From assembly GCF_024679095.1 (NCBI RefSeq), contig NC_066512.1, positions 14,220,039 to 14,284,038 of the forward strand: DNA of 64,000 bases, in the 5' to 3' direction. Origin of the DNA: Eriocheir sinensis. Its lineage: Eukaryota; Arthropoda; Malacostraca; Decapoda; Varunidae. Shown here piece after piece: positions 8,290 to 18,750 of the stretch. The notes under the pieces were generated by a model. It was given only the letters and a program-made list of their open reading frames with translations. It did not search any database and had not been told where the DNA came from. Each line of letters begins with the position of its first letter. Positions within the stretch are counted from its first letter, which is position 1. A program made the translations under genes and the position numbers.

Positions 8290-9610
8290 GATAATGGCAA
8301 GCATTGCATACTGTTTGGCAGGGCAGAGAACAAAAGCTTCTAAGCATTACAACTGAAATAAACAATGGCAGACACTCAAAGCTTGTTAACTGAACATGAT
8401 CTGATTTATAACAGGCAAAACCAACAATGGTGCATTATATGCAATAAAAATTGTATAAAAATGTTGCAAGGCACATCAATATAAGAGCAAAGCATCATAA
8501 AACATGCTGAAATACATGATGGAGGATATCAAGAAGGTAACACATGAGTTGTCTTAAATGGAATGCAATAACTTGGTGGTCCTAGGAGACAGCTGAGCCT
8601 GGAAGTGAAAATGGGATGTAGGACACGGTATGATCTCAAAAGTTCTGATCTTGGTGTCAGTGTCATTAAGATATTAAGCTCAGTGTGCACAACTATGCAG
8701 TGGAGGCACATATGATAAAAGCAAATGAGACAAAATAAGGCAACTCATAGTGTAAGAAAATAGCAGGAAAGTTATGTTGCAGTATGTGACATACCAAATT
8801 ACAGGGCAGAGAGTGTATGTATTTTATAAGCAACATCAGTAAACATGTAGCATTTATTGTAGGAAGCACTCATTAATGTTGGATCTAATAAAATATATGT
8901 TTTTTAGCACACATTAAAGTTGGATGTAATAAAACCACTCTGGGCCCCCCCCCCCCCCCCAAAAAAAAAAAAAAAAAAGCATTATTTTTCAGAAGGTTTA
9001 TGAAGCATTAGTCAAGAATATCAACTGCCATTACATTTTGTAAAAAGAAAATCATACCTATGTGATTAGGTACCGTATATCATATAAAGCAGGAAAAAAA
9101 AAACATTGCATGCTGTAATACAAACAAGATTACTCCTGGAAGCCACATTAATGATGCCAGACACGTGATGAAAGACAGTTAGTGTGATGAAATTACATGG
9201 TGTATTTCACATCATGAAACCAATCCAAGTGTCACTGCAGCAAATTTTAGATAAGTCAGACACCAAAAGCTTGTTACCTGAACAAGATTAAATATAACAG
9301 GCAAAATCCACAATAAAGCATTGCATTCTGTTGGGTAGGGCAGATAACAAATGCTTCCAAGCATTGCACCTGAAATAAACAATGGCAGACATTCAAAGCT
9401 TGTGAGCTGAACATGATCTGATTTATAACAGGCAAAACCAACAATGATGCATTACATGCGATATCTGGCAGGGGAGATAAATGATTCCTTGCATTACAAC
9501 TGGAAAATGGCAGACACCCAAAGCTTGTTAACTGAACAAGATCTGATTTATAACAGGAAAGACCAACAGTGGTGCATTACTTGCAATATTTGGCAAAGTA
9601 TATGGAAAAC
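8290..9610. repeat. ~130 bp diverged tandem/interspersed repeat
   Basis: A unit containing GCATTGCA, CTGAAATAAACAATGGCAGA, CAAAGCTTGTTAACTGAAC, GATCTGATTTATAACAGGC and AACCAACAATGGTGCATTA is present near 8300-8445 and again head-to-tail at about 9255, 9320 and 9450-9575. The segment 8450-9240 between them is AT-rich, with no gene and only scattered echoes of the unit. The last unit runs up to the P-element-like exon. A plus frame at 9444-9749 through the units is treated as chance. Confidence 0.75.
8944..8978. repeat. poly(C)/poly(A) run
   Basis: About 15 C followed by about 18 A. This is a likely length-variable or miscalled spot. Confidence 0.9.
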
Positions 9611-9639
9611 ATTTCTTGGCGTAACAAGAGTAATACTAA

Positions 9640-9915
9640 ATAATGGCAAATCCCACAAAGTATCTCTTCTTTTGACAAAGCCTGTGTTCTTTGCTGCAGG
9701 GCTGTCAGAGTCTGTTTACTCCAGCCAACATTTACTGAAATACTACTGAGCCATGAGTGAAGTGTTGAAATTGAAGGCAAGTGAAACATTGTGCTTAGAA
9801 AACTATTAGCTTTTGGACTTTGATAGTATAGGGCCAGAGCAAACCTCCTCTCTTGTAAACCATATCTCCTACTAGGCTTAGATCTTGCCATCTTGCAGCA
9901 TGTTGATTGTTGAAC
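9640..9915 (-). pseudogene. P-element/THAP9-like transposase exon
   Basis: On the minus strand an acceptor-like CTAAGGTGTAG ends at 9916, and the frame then continues to beyond 9640. It reads MARSKPSRRYGLQERRFALA and LYYQSPKANSFLSTMFHLPS, then STLHSWLSS. The order R-[RK]-Y, FAL.L.YYSPKAY.F, F.LPS..TL..W is the hallmark of the domain just after the THAP and coiled-coil parts in P-element transposases and THAP9. The frame carries no stop in this part and a weak GTATTA donor may follow. I see neither a THAP zinc finger (C2CH) nor the RNase H-like catalytic core here, so the piece is one exon or a relic. Whether it belongs to a mobile copy or a domesticated gene cannot be told from this window. 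Confidence 0.65.
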
Positions 9916-10185
9916 CTACACCTTAGAAAAAATCCACCCCTATTGGATCTAAAAAATTGCTGGCTCTTGGCAAAAACTGCCCAGGAGTTGTAACAGCCTG
10001 GGCTTTGAGCTGTCTTGCCTCCCGGCGCAGACGGCAGACTGTTTTGTGCAGCAATTTTCACTTTTTATGTCTGAAAATACATACAAAAATATTCCTTCTT
10101 CGTCCCTCTCCTATTTCTTCTGCCTCGTTAGTCTTTTGGATATTTTATTTCTTGCTCCATCTTTTTCACGTGTTTCTCTTTCTTA
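9916..10185. other. no confident feature
   Basis: On the minus strand a frame continues upstream of the P-element-like exon but contains stops (TAG at the acceptor). No THAP motif is visible. Confidence 0.4.
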
Positions 10186-10655
10186 TCCGTGTTCTCCTCC
10201 TCCTCCTCCTCCTCCTTTTCCTCCTCCTCCTCCTCCTCCTCCAATTCATCTTCATCTTCATCTTCATATATCCTCGTCTCGCATAGCTTTTAACCCACAC
10301 TTTTTCTCTCCTCTCCTCCTTTGAGTACCTTTTCTCTTATATTTTGTTCCTGTCTTCACCTTCAATCTTTTCTCCCCATCCTCCCTCTTCCTCCTCTTAC
10401 CGCTTCCCACCGTCCCTTCTGTCTCTCCCTCCCTCCACAGTACTTTATCATTTTCCTTTCCCCCCTCCCTCACTCCTTACGCCCCATCTCCTTTTTATCA
10501 CTCTCACCTCCCTCCTTTTTCACACTGACTCTTTCCTACTTCTCCCTCCCCACATTGCTCCTTCCTTTATCACTCATTCTCCTCCCTGCCTCCCTCCCTG
10601 CTAGTATCATCGCTTCCACGCAGCCTCTCTCCCTCCCTTCCTTCACTTCTTAACG
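10186..10655. repeat. (TCC)n and pyrimidine-rich tract
   Basis: CTCCTCCTC runs at 10195-10245, TCATCTTCATCT at 10248-10266, then about 350 bp with strong C/T bias on the plus strand. All open frames here are low-complexity Pro/Ser/Leu. Confidence 0.85.
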
Positions 10656-11079
10656 TCGCCTAACATAAGTCTCGAGTGAAAGTTAAGCAAACCAGCGATG
10701 CTTTCTCTTTTTCCCTTTAGTTCCTTTTTCTTGTGAACTTGTTTACTTTGTATATTCATGTGATCCACAGATCCTTTTTGCTATTACATGAACATTAGTA
10801 TTCACATTGTAGTATGCTCTATTCTCTTTTTCCGTCTCCACGTCATATTTTGTTCAGTTATTTCGTGACTATAAATACACTAGTTTCCCCTTTAACGTTT
10901 TCTGTCGTGGCGTAAACAAGTTAAGTTTCATGTCTTGTTATTTTTTTTTTACATTCGTATAAATTCTGTTTAGCTTTTGTTTTCAGTGAGTGTGACTTCT
11001 GTAACTGTGAACTACATTACATTTACGCAATGAGCAGGACTTGAGACCCCAAAATATGAGAAATACTATAGAAACGCGG
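10656..11079. other. AT-rich DNA, nothing recognised
   Basis: T-rich plus strand with no repeat, motif or plausible frame. Confidence 0.5.
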
Positions 11080-11318
11080 GTCACTGCTTCGAAGCAGTGA
11101 CTCAAGGCAGATGGCATTCGCCTTGATCGCCACTTCGCAGTCGTCTTTGGGCGTGCGAGTACGAGTGTGAGTGAGGGAAGGAAAGCTGTGTCTTGGGTGC
11201 CTCGTTCAGTGTCCGCGGCGCGGCAGGACCCGTGGATGACGAGGGCCGCTCAGCAGCTGCTCCTGCGGGGCAGGACGGGCGGTGCCGCTGCCTCGGGGAG
11301 ACGAGTAGCGGGAAGCCG
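11080..11318 (+). promoter_or_regulatory. candidate promoter and 5' untranslated exon
   Basis: A perfect 22-bp palindrome (11080-11101, half-site GTCACTGCTTC) precedes a CpG-rich segment. An arthropod initiator-like TCAGT lies at about 11206, and CCG|GTGAGT at 11318/11319 is a good donor. The only upstream ATG (11113) gives a short frame that stops before the donor, so the exon would be untranslated. This is inference from composition and one splice signal. Confidence 0.3.
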
Positions 11319-11639
11319 GTGAGTGACGGAGTTCATTTATTGTGGCGGGGGTGGCAAGGGCGGCAGAGCCGTATTTATTATTTCTGTGTAATTTATGTAT
11401 GTAAAATTCAAGTATAAATTAAGGGCTATTTTACGAGCGATCCTAATTTATGCTGTGCATTCTCAAGCTCCTGTTTGCTATCTGATGGGGATTTATGTTC
11501 CCCGGGTCTGCGCCAAGGCTGCGGAATGCGGCGGGGAAGTGACGAACGACGAGGCCTCCAGGCGCGAGCCAAGGTGACGCAAGGGGTGGCGGGTGGCCGA
11601 GACGAGATTACCCGGTAAATCTTAAGAACTACCACTCCA
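11319..11639. other. no gene seen
   Basis: Mixed composition with no recognisable protein or repeat. The segment 11460-11590 is moderately GC-rich. Confidence 0.4.
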
Positions 11640-12100
11640 CCCCCTCCAGCACTCCAGCCCCCCCTACCCCCCATCACAAGCCTGGGGACCTGTAGGGAAC
11701 ATTTTTTTTTTTTGGCGGGGGGGCTGGGGGGGGGGAGGGAAGGCAACATCACTGAAAAATGGGCTTCCAAAATTTCCCTAGAAAAAAATCTCTAAATTAG
11801 GGAAAATTCCCTAGTCTCGAGAGTAAGGAAAGTCCCTAACGCATACTCTTGTAATCTATTCCAATATAACCTAGCAGCTGCCGCAGCCGGTCTGTTGACG
11901 AATGCCCGGCGTGTCATTGAATGGTCAGCGTAGTGGAACCCCCCACCCCCCCCATCCCCCGCCGCTCCCCAATCCGTTCCGCGCCGCGTAATTTTTGACG
12001 GGCCACCGCATGTCGAATTTATTTAAACTTCTTCAACCGAACTTCTTAACCTAACAGCTAACCAGGGGCTTCGCCCCCCTCGACTCCCCCCACCTGTGCT
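11640..12100 (+). repeat. long direct repeat, copy 1
   Basis: Aligns with 12262-12710 along its length. Shared blocks are ACAAGCCTGG, CCGGTCTGTTGACGA, GGCGTGTCATT, CAGCGTAGTGG, GCGTAATTTTTGACGG, TATTTAAACT and AACGGGGGGCTTCG-like ends (here CCAGGGGCTTCGCCCCCCTC). The copies are clearly diverged (indels, substitutions). The GC-rich hairpin GGGGCTTCGCCCCC near the 3' end is typical of a transposon terminus, but I found no target duplication. Confidence 0.75.
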
Positions 12101-12261
12101 TGTCACAGCGGTTCATTATAGTGTGTTCTGGCTCTTTCCCTCAACGAGTGTTCTGCCTGCTGACGTGTCAGCGAGCTATTCATCGCGGATGAATACACAA
12201 TGTCCGTGCTTCCATACTTCAGGGATTTTTTGGGGGGACCACATTTCCCCTATATGTGTCC

Positions 12262-12710
12262 TCCCCACCCCAAAACAAAACATATTTCCCCCCGTACCTC
12301 CTTAAACAAGCCTGGCAACCTACGGGGACTCTGGGTTTTGGGTGTGAGAAGGCAAATTGAGTAGAATATGGGCCTCTAAAATTTCCCTTCAATCGGGAGA
12401 AATCCCTAGTCCCGAAAGTTTGAGGAAAGTTTCCTAAAACTATTGCCTTTTAATCGGTTAAGCTAATTTAATAACCTAGCAGCGGCGGATGCCGCTGCAT
12501 CCGGTCTGTTGACGAGTGTCGGACGTGTCATTAGATGCCCAGCGTAGTGGGCGCCGCCGCCCCACTCCGTCCCGCGTTGCGTACCTGCGTAATTTTCGAC
12601 GGCCCACACCGTATGTTGAATATATTTAAACTACTCTAACCGAGCTTTATAACCTAATTGCTAACGGGGGGCTTCGACCCCCCTCGACCCCCCCTGTGCT
12701 AAGGAGGGCA
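12262..12710 (+). repeat. long direct repeat, copy 2
   Basis: Second copy of the repeat described at 11640-12100, spaced about 620 bp from it and in the same orientation. Ends GGGGGGCTTCGACCCCCCTC. Confidence 0.75.
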
Positions 12711-12918
12711 TCTCTATCTGCCCAACTTGTCAGTCACAGCTTGATGCGCCCACGAGGCACTATGCGCATCCCATGTGACCCGCCCGTGTCACTGTTCGAA
12801 TATGGTGGTATTGAAGGGTGACAAGGATTCGGTTTTGGGTTATTTGACGGCGCAATGTGGCGCGAGGTGCCTCATGGGGGATACCAATAAAGAGACTAAA
12901 TAGCCAGTTAACACTTAC

Positions 12919-12992
12919 CGAGAGGTGAAGTAGAATGATAATTTGAGGAGACTAAAGAAGACTTGAGTGTTGATTCCACCACCGTCCATCAT
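12919..12992 (-). CDS. candidate first coding exon, unidentified
   Basis: On the minus strand GGCAGCC|ATGATGG is a good start context, preceded by a TCAGT initiator-like site in a short pyrimidine-rich leader. Twenty-four codons (MMDGGGINTQVFFSLLKLSF...) lead to a strong donor, CTCTCG|GTAAGTG at 12919/12918. I do not recognise the peptide, and no matching acceptor can be assigned; the downstream direction enters the direct repeats at 12262-12710. On the plus strand the same spot has an overlapping six-codon ATGGCTGCC frame, so the reading is not unique. Confidence 0.3.
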
Positions 12993-12999
12993 GGCTGCC

Positions 13000-13977
13000 G
13001 AGGAAGACTGAGAGAAAGCTGCATACTTGGCAGCGCGATACACCCCGCGTAGTAATACTTCATGCATGTAGTCGTTTAAAATTATAAAATAAAAATACTT
13101 GCGCCAATATTTGTTTTAATATAGAGAAGAAAATAACGTAGAACTCGTAAAGACCGTTTTATGTCCGAAATCGTAATGATCCATGAGCGTTCTGGATATT
13201 ACTGACTTAGGAACTAGTTTGTATGGTGTACTGCAAGGTAGCTATGAGGCTCAGTCTTCTATAGATGCCCTCGTGAAACAAAAAAAAAACAATAGACTTA
13301 TTAAATCGAAGCCACCCAACTTTATAATTAACGAGGCTTGCCCCCCTGGCCCCTCCCCAAGGTAAAACGTATACGAAGATGCATTATAATAATAATTCTT
13401 TCACGTGCTAAATTACTTCGGATATTGGTTTGGAGTGGTGACACTTAAGATTAACCTGTGTGTGTGTCAAGAGTGAGATTCCACGACACTGCTCCTTGGG
13501 GGTGGTAGTGGTGGTGATACTGCTAATGATGGTGGCCCAGGTGGTGGAAATGGAACATGTATGGATTTGCTAGGGAAGAGAATGGGTTAGTAGATGGGAG
13601 GGAAAAATATGGAAAGATAAAGGAAAGGGATGGAGGGAAGCGAGAGAGGAAAAGGTACATCAACGAAATCAAGGATTTTTTTGTAGATGGGAAGGAAAGC
13701 GAAGAGGAAGATGGAAAATGACAGTGGAAATAAGAGAGGAAGACGAAGTAAAATGATAAGTGTTGAGAAGGAAAGTGGATTGTAGGAGAGGAGGGAAAGA
13801 ATTTATGAGACGATAGGAGAAGGGAATGAGTGAGGATGAGAAAGTAAAAAAAAAAAAGAAGAGTGAGAGAGGGAAAGGCATATAGATGGGGAGCGTAAGT
13901 TTTCGGGTTAGCTGCTCATGGAACATAATAGCCTATAAAACAGATACGGAGAAGATAAAGGAGGGAACGCATTGTTC
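13000..13977. other. no gene; purine-rich from 13600
   Basis: 13010-13600 shows nothing recognisable. 13600-13880 is strongly G/A-rich on the plus strand. A short GCTTGCCCCCCTGGCCCC end near 13337 echoes the GC-rich end of the direct repeats at 12.1 and 12.7 kb. Confidence 0.5.
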
Positions 13978-13979
13978 TT

Positions 13980-14014
<35 letters not shown>
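13978..14014. repeat. (CT)n microsatellite
   Basis: About 17 CT units. Confidence 0.97.
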
Positions 14015-14017
<3 letters not shown>

Positions 14018-14039
14018 GGAGTGGGTGTTGGCTTTTTTT

Positions 14040-14510
14040 GTTTATTGTTGTTTATTGTTTATTGCCATATAACAGATACATACATTGAACAGTTATGTAC
14101 AGGCATTATTAAGGTATTAGTCTGCTGAGCTGAAGCTTCTAAGCAGACATGAGATTTGTTCACATGAAACCAATACTCCCATGACGGCAATTGGTAACGA
14201 ATTAAGACTTATATCCTACAAACAATTTGAGATCTTAAAAATAACACCCTACCATTCATCAAATAAAATATACATTTGACATTATTGTACATAGCTTGAT
14301 TGATTTTGTGATTTATATAAATGTTTTTTATGTTTTTTTTTAATAAATTGAGGTTAGTTATTGTTTTCAAATTATCAAGTAATACGTTCCAATATTTCGG
14401 TCCGAAACAATGTATTGAAAATTTGTACAATGTTGTTCTGTGCTGTGGACACATCAGGTTGACATTATTCACTCTAGTTCCTTGGCTGTGATGAACATGT
14501 GTAAACAATT
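14040..14510 (-). mobile_element. LINE 3' fragment (Jockey-like RT C-terminus)
   Basis: The minus frame from 14508 to 14209 reads TRVNNVNLMC...HRTTLYKFSIHC, then FGPKYWNVLLDNLKTI, then LKKNIKNIY. The [FY]GPK.WN.L motif with a following Leu-rich helix is the end of ORF2 in many Jockey-superfamily LINEs. Below 14209 lies an AT-rich 3' UTR ending in TTTATTG repeats near 14040 (an A-rich tail on the minus strand). It is truncated at its 5' end close to a SINE fragment. Confidence 0.65.
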
Positions 14511-14533
14511 GCCTGTTGCTGTTACTATTTTTT

Positions 14534-14618
14534 TTTACGTGTTCGCCTATGGCGCCGGTAGGCTTTCTTTAGGGGCCTGGTGGTCGCCCCAAGCCTGTCA
14601 TGGCGCAGGCAATTTTTA
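14534..14618 (-). mobile_element. SINE family 1, 5'-truncated copy
   Basis: Contains the complement of the SINE 3' half (GGCGCAGGCAA...GCGCCGGTAGGC) with its A tail as T9 at 14527-14535. It breaks off exactly where the CR1 3' terminal repeats begin at 14619. Confidence 0.8.
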
Positions 14619-17522
14619 TAAGAACATAAGAACATAAGAATGTAGGAGTCTGCAACAGGCCGGTAGGCCTGTACAAGGCAGCTCCTTTGAACCTAAGTTC
14701 CTGTGAATCTAACCCCACCTAATATCGTTGTCCATGCATTTATCTAATCTAGTTTTGAATGTGACAATTGTATTGGCACTCACCACATGACTGCTGAGCC
14801 TATTCCACTCATCCACCACTCTGTTAGTAAACCAATTTTTGCCTATGTCCCTGTTGAATCTGAATTTATCGAGTTTAAACCCATTACTACGTGTCCTACC
14901 CGATTCTCTTATCAACAAAACCTTATGAATATCTCCCTTGTTATAGCTCTTCATCCATTTATAAACCTCGATCATATCTCCACGCACTCTTCGCCTTTCT
15001 AGAGAAGGCAAGTTTAACTGTTTGAGTCTTTCCTCGTATGGCAAGTTTCTTAACCCCTGAATCATCTTAGTCATCCTCCTCTGCACCGATTCTAACATTT
15101 TGACATCCATTCTATAGTAAGGTGACCAGAACTGAACCGCATAATCAAGATGAGTTCTAACTAATGCTAAATATAGTTTAAGGAAGACTTCGGCTCTTCT
15201 GTTTCTCACGTTCCTTGAAATAAATCCCAGTACCCTGTTTGCTCGATTTCTAGCTTGAATGCATTGTGCCCTTGGACGGAGATCAGAGCTCACTAAGACC
15301 CCTAAATCCCTCTCGCACCCAGACCTGCTTATGAGAGTGTCATTTAAGCATTAGTTATGTGAGGGGTTGTTCCTACCTACACTCAGAATACTGCACTTCC
15401 ATACATTGAACTCCATCTGCCATTTATCCGCCCAGTCATATAATATATTTAGTTCATCCTGGAGAATACTTGCGTCCTGATCCGACTCAATTACACTTCC
15501 GATCTTGGTATCATCTGAGAACTTACTGACATCACTACTAATCTAAGTCATTGATATAAATAATAAACAAAAGTGGACCTAATACCGAACCTTGTGGGAC
15601 CCCACTCGTAATACTGTAGCAGTCACCGCTCGAATCGCGTGTTCCTTCCCCTCAGTGACACATAAGAAAATGGTGCACTGCAGAGAAAGGCTAAAATTCT
15701 GTGTTTTCATGTTCATCGTCAGTCCTTGTCTCTGTCCGCGTCGTGTCTTCAATGTTTATCTTTCTTGTACTCGTTTACCTTTGACTGTCCGTCTATGTCC
15801 TTTTGTTGTCCACCGTTACACATTGTTATACACATACACCAACACTTAAATGTTAACCTACAAACAAGTCATTGACACAAACACATACCCACAAAAACAG
15901 GTTTTTGTGTGTATGTGTTTGTCTGAATGACTTGTTTGTGTAGGTTAACATTTAAGTGTTGGTGTATGTATAACAATGTAACGGTGGACAACAAAAGGAC
16001 ATAGACGGACAGTCAAAGGTAAACGAGTACAAGAAAGATAAACATTGAAGACACGACGCGGACAGAGACAAGGACTGACGATGAACATGAAAACACAAAA
16101 TTTTAGTCTTTCTCTGCAGTGCACCATTTTCTTATGTGTCACTGAGGGGAAGGAACACGCGATTCGAGCGGTGACTGCTACAATACATCCCCAGTCTGAT
16201 CTTTTACCACTGATTTGCACTCTTTGCTTCCTATTGCTAAGCCACGCCTTGACCCAACTCAAAACTTTACCCTCTACTCCGTGAACCTGTAATTTATGTA
16301 GCAGTCGTTGGTGAGGAACTTTTTCAAAGGCTTTACTAAAATCAAGATAGATTACATTATAATTTTTATCTGTCTACCGCCTCAAATACTTTATTGTAGA
16401 AGGGCAAGAGATTGGTGAGACATGACCTACCTTTCGTGAACACATGCTGCGAGTCATGAATTAAGCTATGTTTCTCTAGATGCTCCCGAATGTTCTTGGC
16501 TATTATGGACTCCAGCATCTTGCCTATAACAGATGTTAAGCTAATTGGGCGATAGTTTGAGGCAACAGACCTGTCCCTCTTTTTTTGAAAATCGGCGTCA
16601 CATTAGCTACTTTTCATAGGCTGGGCACATAACCAGTATTTACCGACATTTTAAAAATGTCGGTTAGTGGGTCACTGAGTACATCCTTGCATACCTTTAA
16701 TACTCTCGGAAATATCTCGTCAGGACCTGGCGACTTATTCTTCTTAAGCTTATATATCTCATCCTGGACTACTTGCCTGGTAATGATTATATCCCTCAAT
16801 TTATCGCCATCCCCGCCCTCGTACACCTGAACTCTTTCCGGAATAGTCGTACTATCCTCTTGTGTGAATACTGAAACGAAGTAGTCGTTCAACAATGTGC
16901 TCATAGTTTCGTAATTTTCCACTAGCTCGCCTGTGTTTGTTTTCAGAGGTCCAATTTTCTCCCTTGTTTTTGGTCTATACATCTGAAAGAAGCCCTTAGG
17001 ATTACTGTTCGCCTCATTTGCTACTTTAACCTCATAGTTCCTTTTTGCTACCCTGTTGTTGTTCTTCATTAATCTAGATAGCTCGACATACCGGCTTCTA
17101 AGATGTGTTTCACCATTCTTTATTTTTTTTATAAATTCCCTTCTTTAACCCTATCTCGTGTTTTAGTCCACGAGTCATCCACTTAGGATTATTGTTTTCT
17201 TTTCTAAGTGCTCGCTGGGGTATATGCTGTCCCTGCCCCTCTACTATTACTCTAACTAAGTTATTGTAAGACATTTCTACCTGGTTCTCCTGGCTCTCCA
17301 ACCCACAGTTCTGGCCCTCATGAATCACTAAATTTCCCCAGTTTACTTCTTCAATATGTCTTCGAAGCCCCTCGTAATTTGCTCTTCAAAAATCTGGCAC
17401 TAACACTGGGTTTGGTTCGCGGGTTACCGCCCAGTCTAAGCTAAAACGAACCGTTCTGTGGTCACTATTTCCTAACTCTCCGCCCACCTCCAACTCACGT
17501 AGCAAGTTTCCATTAATAGTGC
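14619..17522 (-). mobile_element. CR1-type LINE, large decayed copy with palindrome insertion
   Basis: Minus strand. The 3' end has CR1-style tandem octamers (TTCTTATG, 14619-14640). The C-terminal RT frame at 15293-14709 (194 codons) shows YAVQFWSPYYRMDVKMLESV and RRMTKMIQGLRNLPYEERL. Upstream are the RT core up to 16600 and the pre-RT region (SPGPDEIFPRVLK near 16740; NPKGFFQMYRPKTREKIGPL near 16970). The catalytic box reads FSDD (15505-15516) instead of FADD. Several frameshifts and stops separate the parts, and the endonuclease is missing beyond 17522. The core is interrupted by the 568-bp palindrome at 15615-16182. It is the closest relative in this window of the copy at 33285-34985. Confidence 0.9.
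15615..16182. mobile_element. 568-bp palindromic element made of LTR arms, 4-bp TSD
   Basis: Two ~284-bp arms are near-perfect reverse complements meeting near 15898. The outer ends are TGTAGCAGTC...GACTGCTACA, and the flanking 4-bp repeat ATAC (15611-15614 and 16183-16186) interrupts the CR1 reverse transcriptase. Each arm aligns with the first ~290 bp of the LTRs at 2908 and 5511 (shared: CAGTCACCGCTCGA, CCTTCCCCTCAGTGACA, TTTGACTGTCCGTCTATGTC, ACACTTAAATGT). It therefore has two U3-type ends and no U5 end. TG...CA ends and a 4-bp duplication point to integrase-type insertion, not to local inversion. Confidence 0.88.
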
Positions 17523-17739
17523 GGAAGGAAGGAAGGAGGGAGCAGTAATCAAATTATCATTCAGGTAAGTAACCAATTTGTGCAAGTTGTATTTAAATTA
17601 CTAAAGATGAGAGGTGAAAGTGACGTTAAATGATGGAGGCAAAAGGACAGGCGCAGAGGGAAGAAGAAGAAGAAGAAGAAGAAGAAGAAGAAGAAGAAGA
17701 AGAAGAAGAAGAAGAAGGGTTGAAACATAATACATAATA
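17523..17739. repeat. GGAA-rich spacer and (GAA)n microsatellite
   Basis: GGAAGGAAGGAGGG at 17523-17540, plain sequence, then about 19 GAA units at 17661-17716, close to the next CR1 3' end. Confidence 0.9.
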
Positions 17740-18453
17740 ACATAAGAACATAAGAACGTATGAGTCTGCAAGAGGCCGGTAGGCCTGTACAAGGCAACTC
17801 CTTTGAACCTAAGCTCCCGTGAATATATCCCCACCTAATATCACTGTCCATGATTTTTTCTAATCTGGTTTTGAATTTTTTTTTTTTTTTTTTTACGTTG
17901 TTGCCTATTGCGCCGGTAGGCATCTTCCCGGTGGGGCCTGATGGTCGGCCCAAGGCTTCTTCCAGGTGGGGCCTGATGGTCGGCCCAGCCCGTTCTGGCG
18001 CAGGCGAGTGTTTATAGTGTGACAAATGTATTGGCACTCATCACATGACTGCTCAGCCTGTTCCACTCATCTACCACTCTGTTAGTAAACCAATTTTTGT
18101 CTATGTCCCTGTTGAATCTGAATTTATCCAGTTTAAACCCATTACTACGTGTCCTACTCGGTTCTCTTACCAACAGAACCTTATGAATATCTCCCTTATT
18201 AAAGCCCCTCATCCATTTATAAACCTCGATCATGTCTCCTCGCACCCTTCGCCTTCTAGAGAATGCAAGTTTAACTGTTTGAATTTTTCCTGGTATGGCA
18301 AGTTTCGTAACCCTTGAATCATTTTAGTCATCCTCCTCTGCACCGATTCTAACATTTTGATATCCATTCTATAGTAAGGTGACCAGAACTGAACCGCATA
18401 ATCAAGATGAGGTCTAACTAATGCTAAATATAGCTTGAGGAAGGCTTCGGCGC
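17740..18453 (-). mobile_element. CR1-type LINE 3' fragment, SINE-interrupted
   Basis: Minus strand, same subfamily as 14619-17522. The terminal TTCTTATG octamers at 17745-17760 are followed by the last ~170 codons of ORF2 (MRGDMIEVYKWMRGFNKGDI, RSNGFKLDKFRFNRDIDKNW). A 5'-truncated SINE (17876-18014) splits it. The fragment stops at 18453, where its sister copy continues. A frameshift near 18260 breaks the frame. Confidence 0.88.
17876..18014 (-). mobile_element. SINE family 1, 5'-truncated, inserted in CR1
   Basis: A poly-T of ~18 bases (A tail on minus) is followed by the complement of the SINE 3' half. An internal ~40-bp duplication gives two copies of GTGGGGCCTGATGGTCGGCC. The CR1 sequence resumes at GTGACAAATGTATTGGCAC. 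Confidence 0.85.
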
Positions 18454-18662
18454 GTAAGCAATAGGAGCAACATCATACACTTCCACCTGTTCCTCATGGA
18501 AGTTAAATAAATAATAAAAAAAACAACAATATTGGAGAGGATGATGTTGACAAAAGACGAAATAAACTCGACGACCCGCGGCCAATCACTTTAACTTCGT
18601 CAGTTCCACACGGTTTATTTTTATTAGAACAATACCATTCGTTATAAAAAAAAACATTTCCA

Positions 18663-18664
<2 letters not shown>
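18454..18664. other. spacer, nothing recognised
   Basis: Short AT-rich sequence between the CR1 fragment and (AC)n. Confidence 0.5.

Positions 18665-18748
<84 letters not shown>
18665..18748. repeat. (AC)n microsatellite, left of SINE
   Basis: 42 AC units ending directly at the SINE head. Confidence 0.98.
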
Positions 18749-18750
<2 letters not shown>

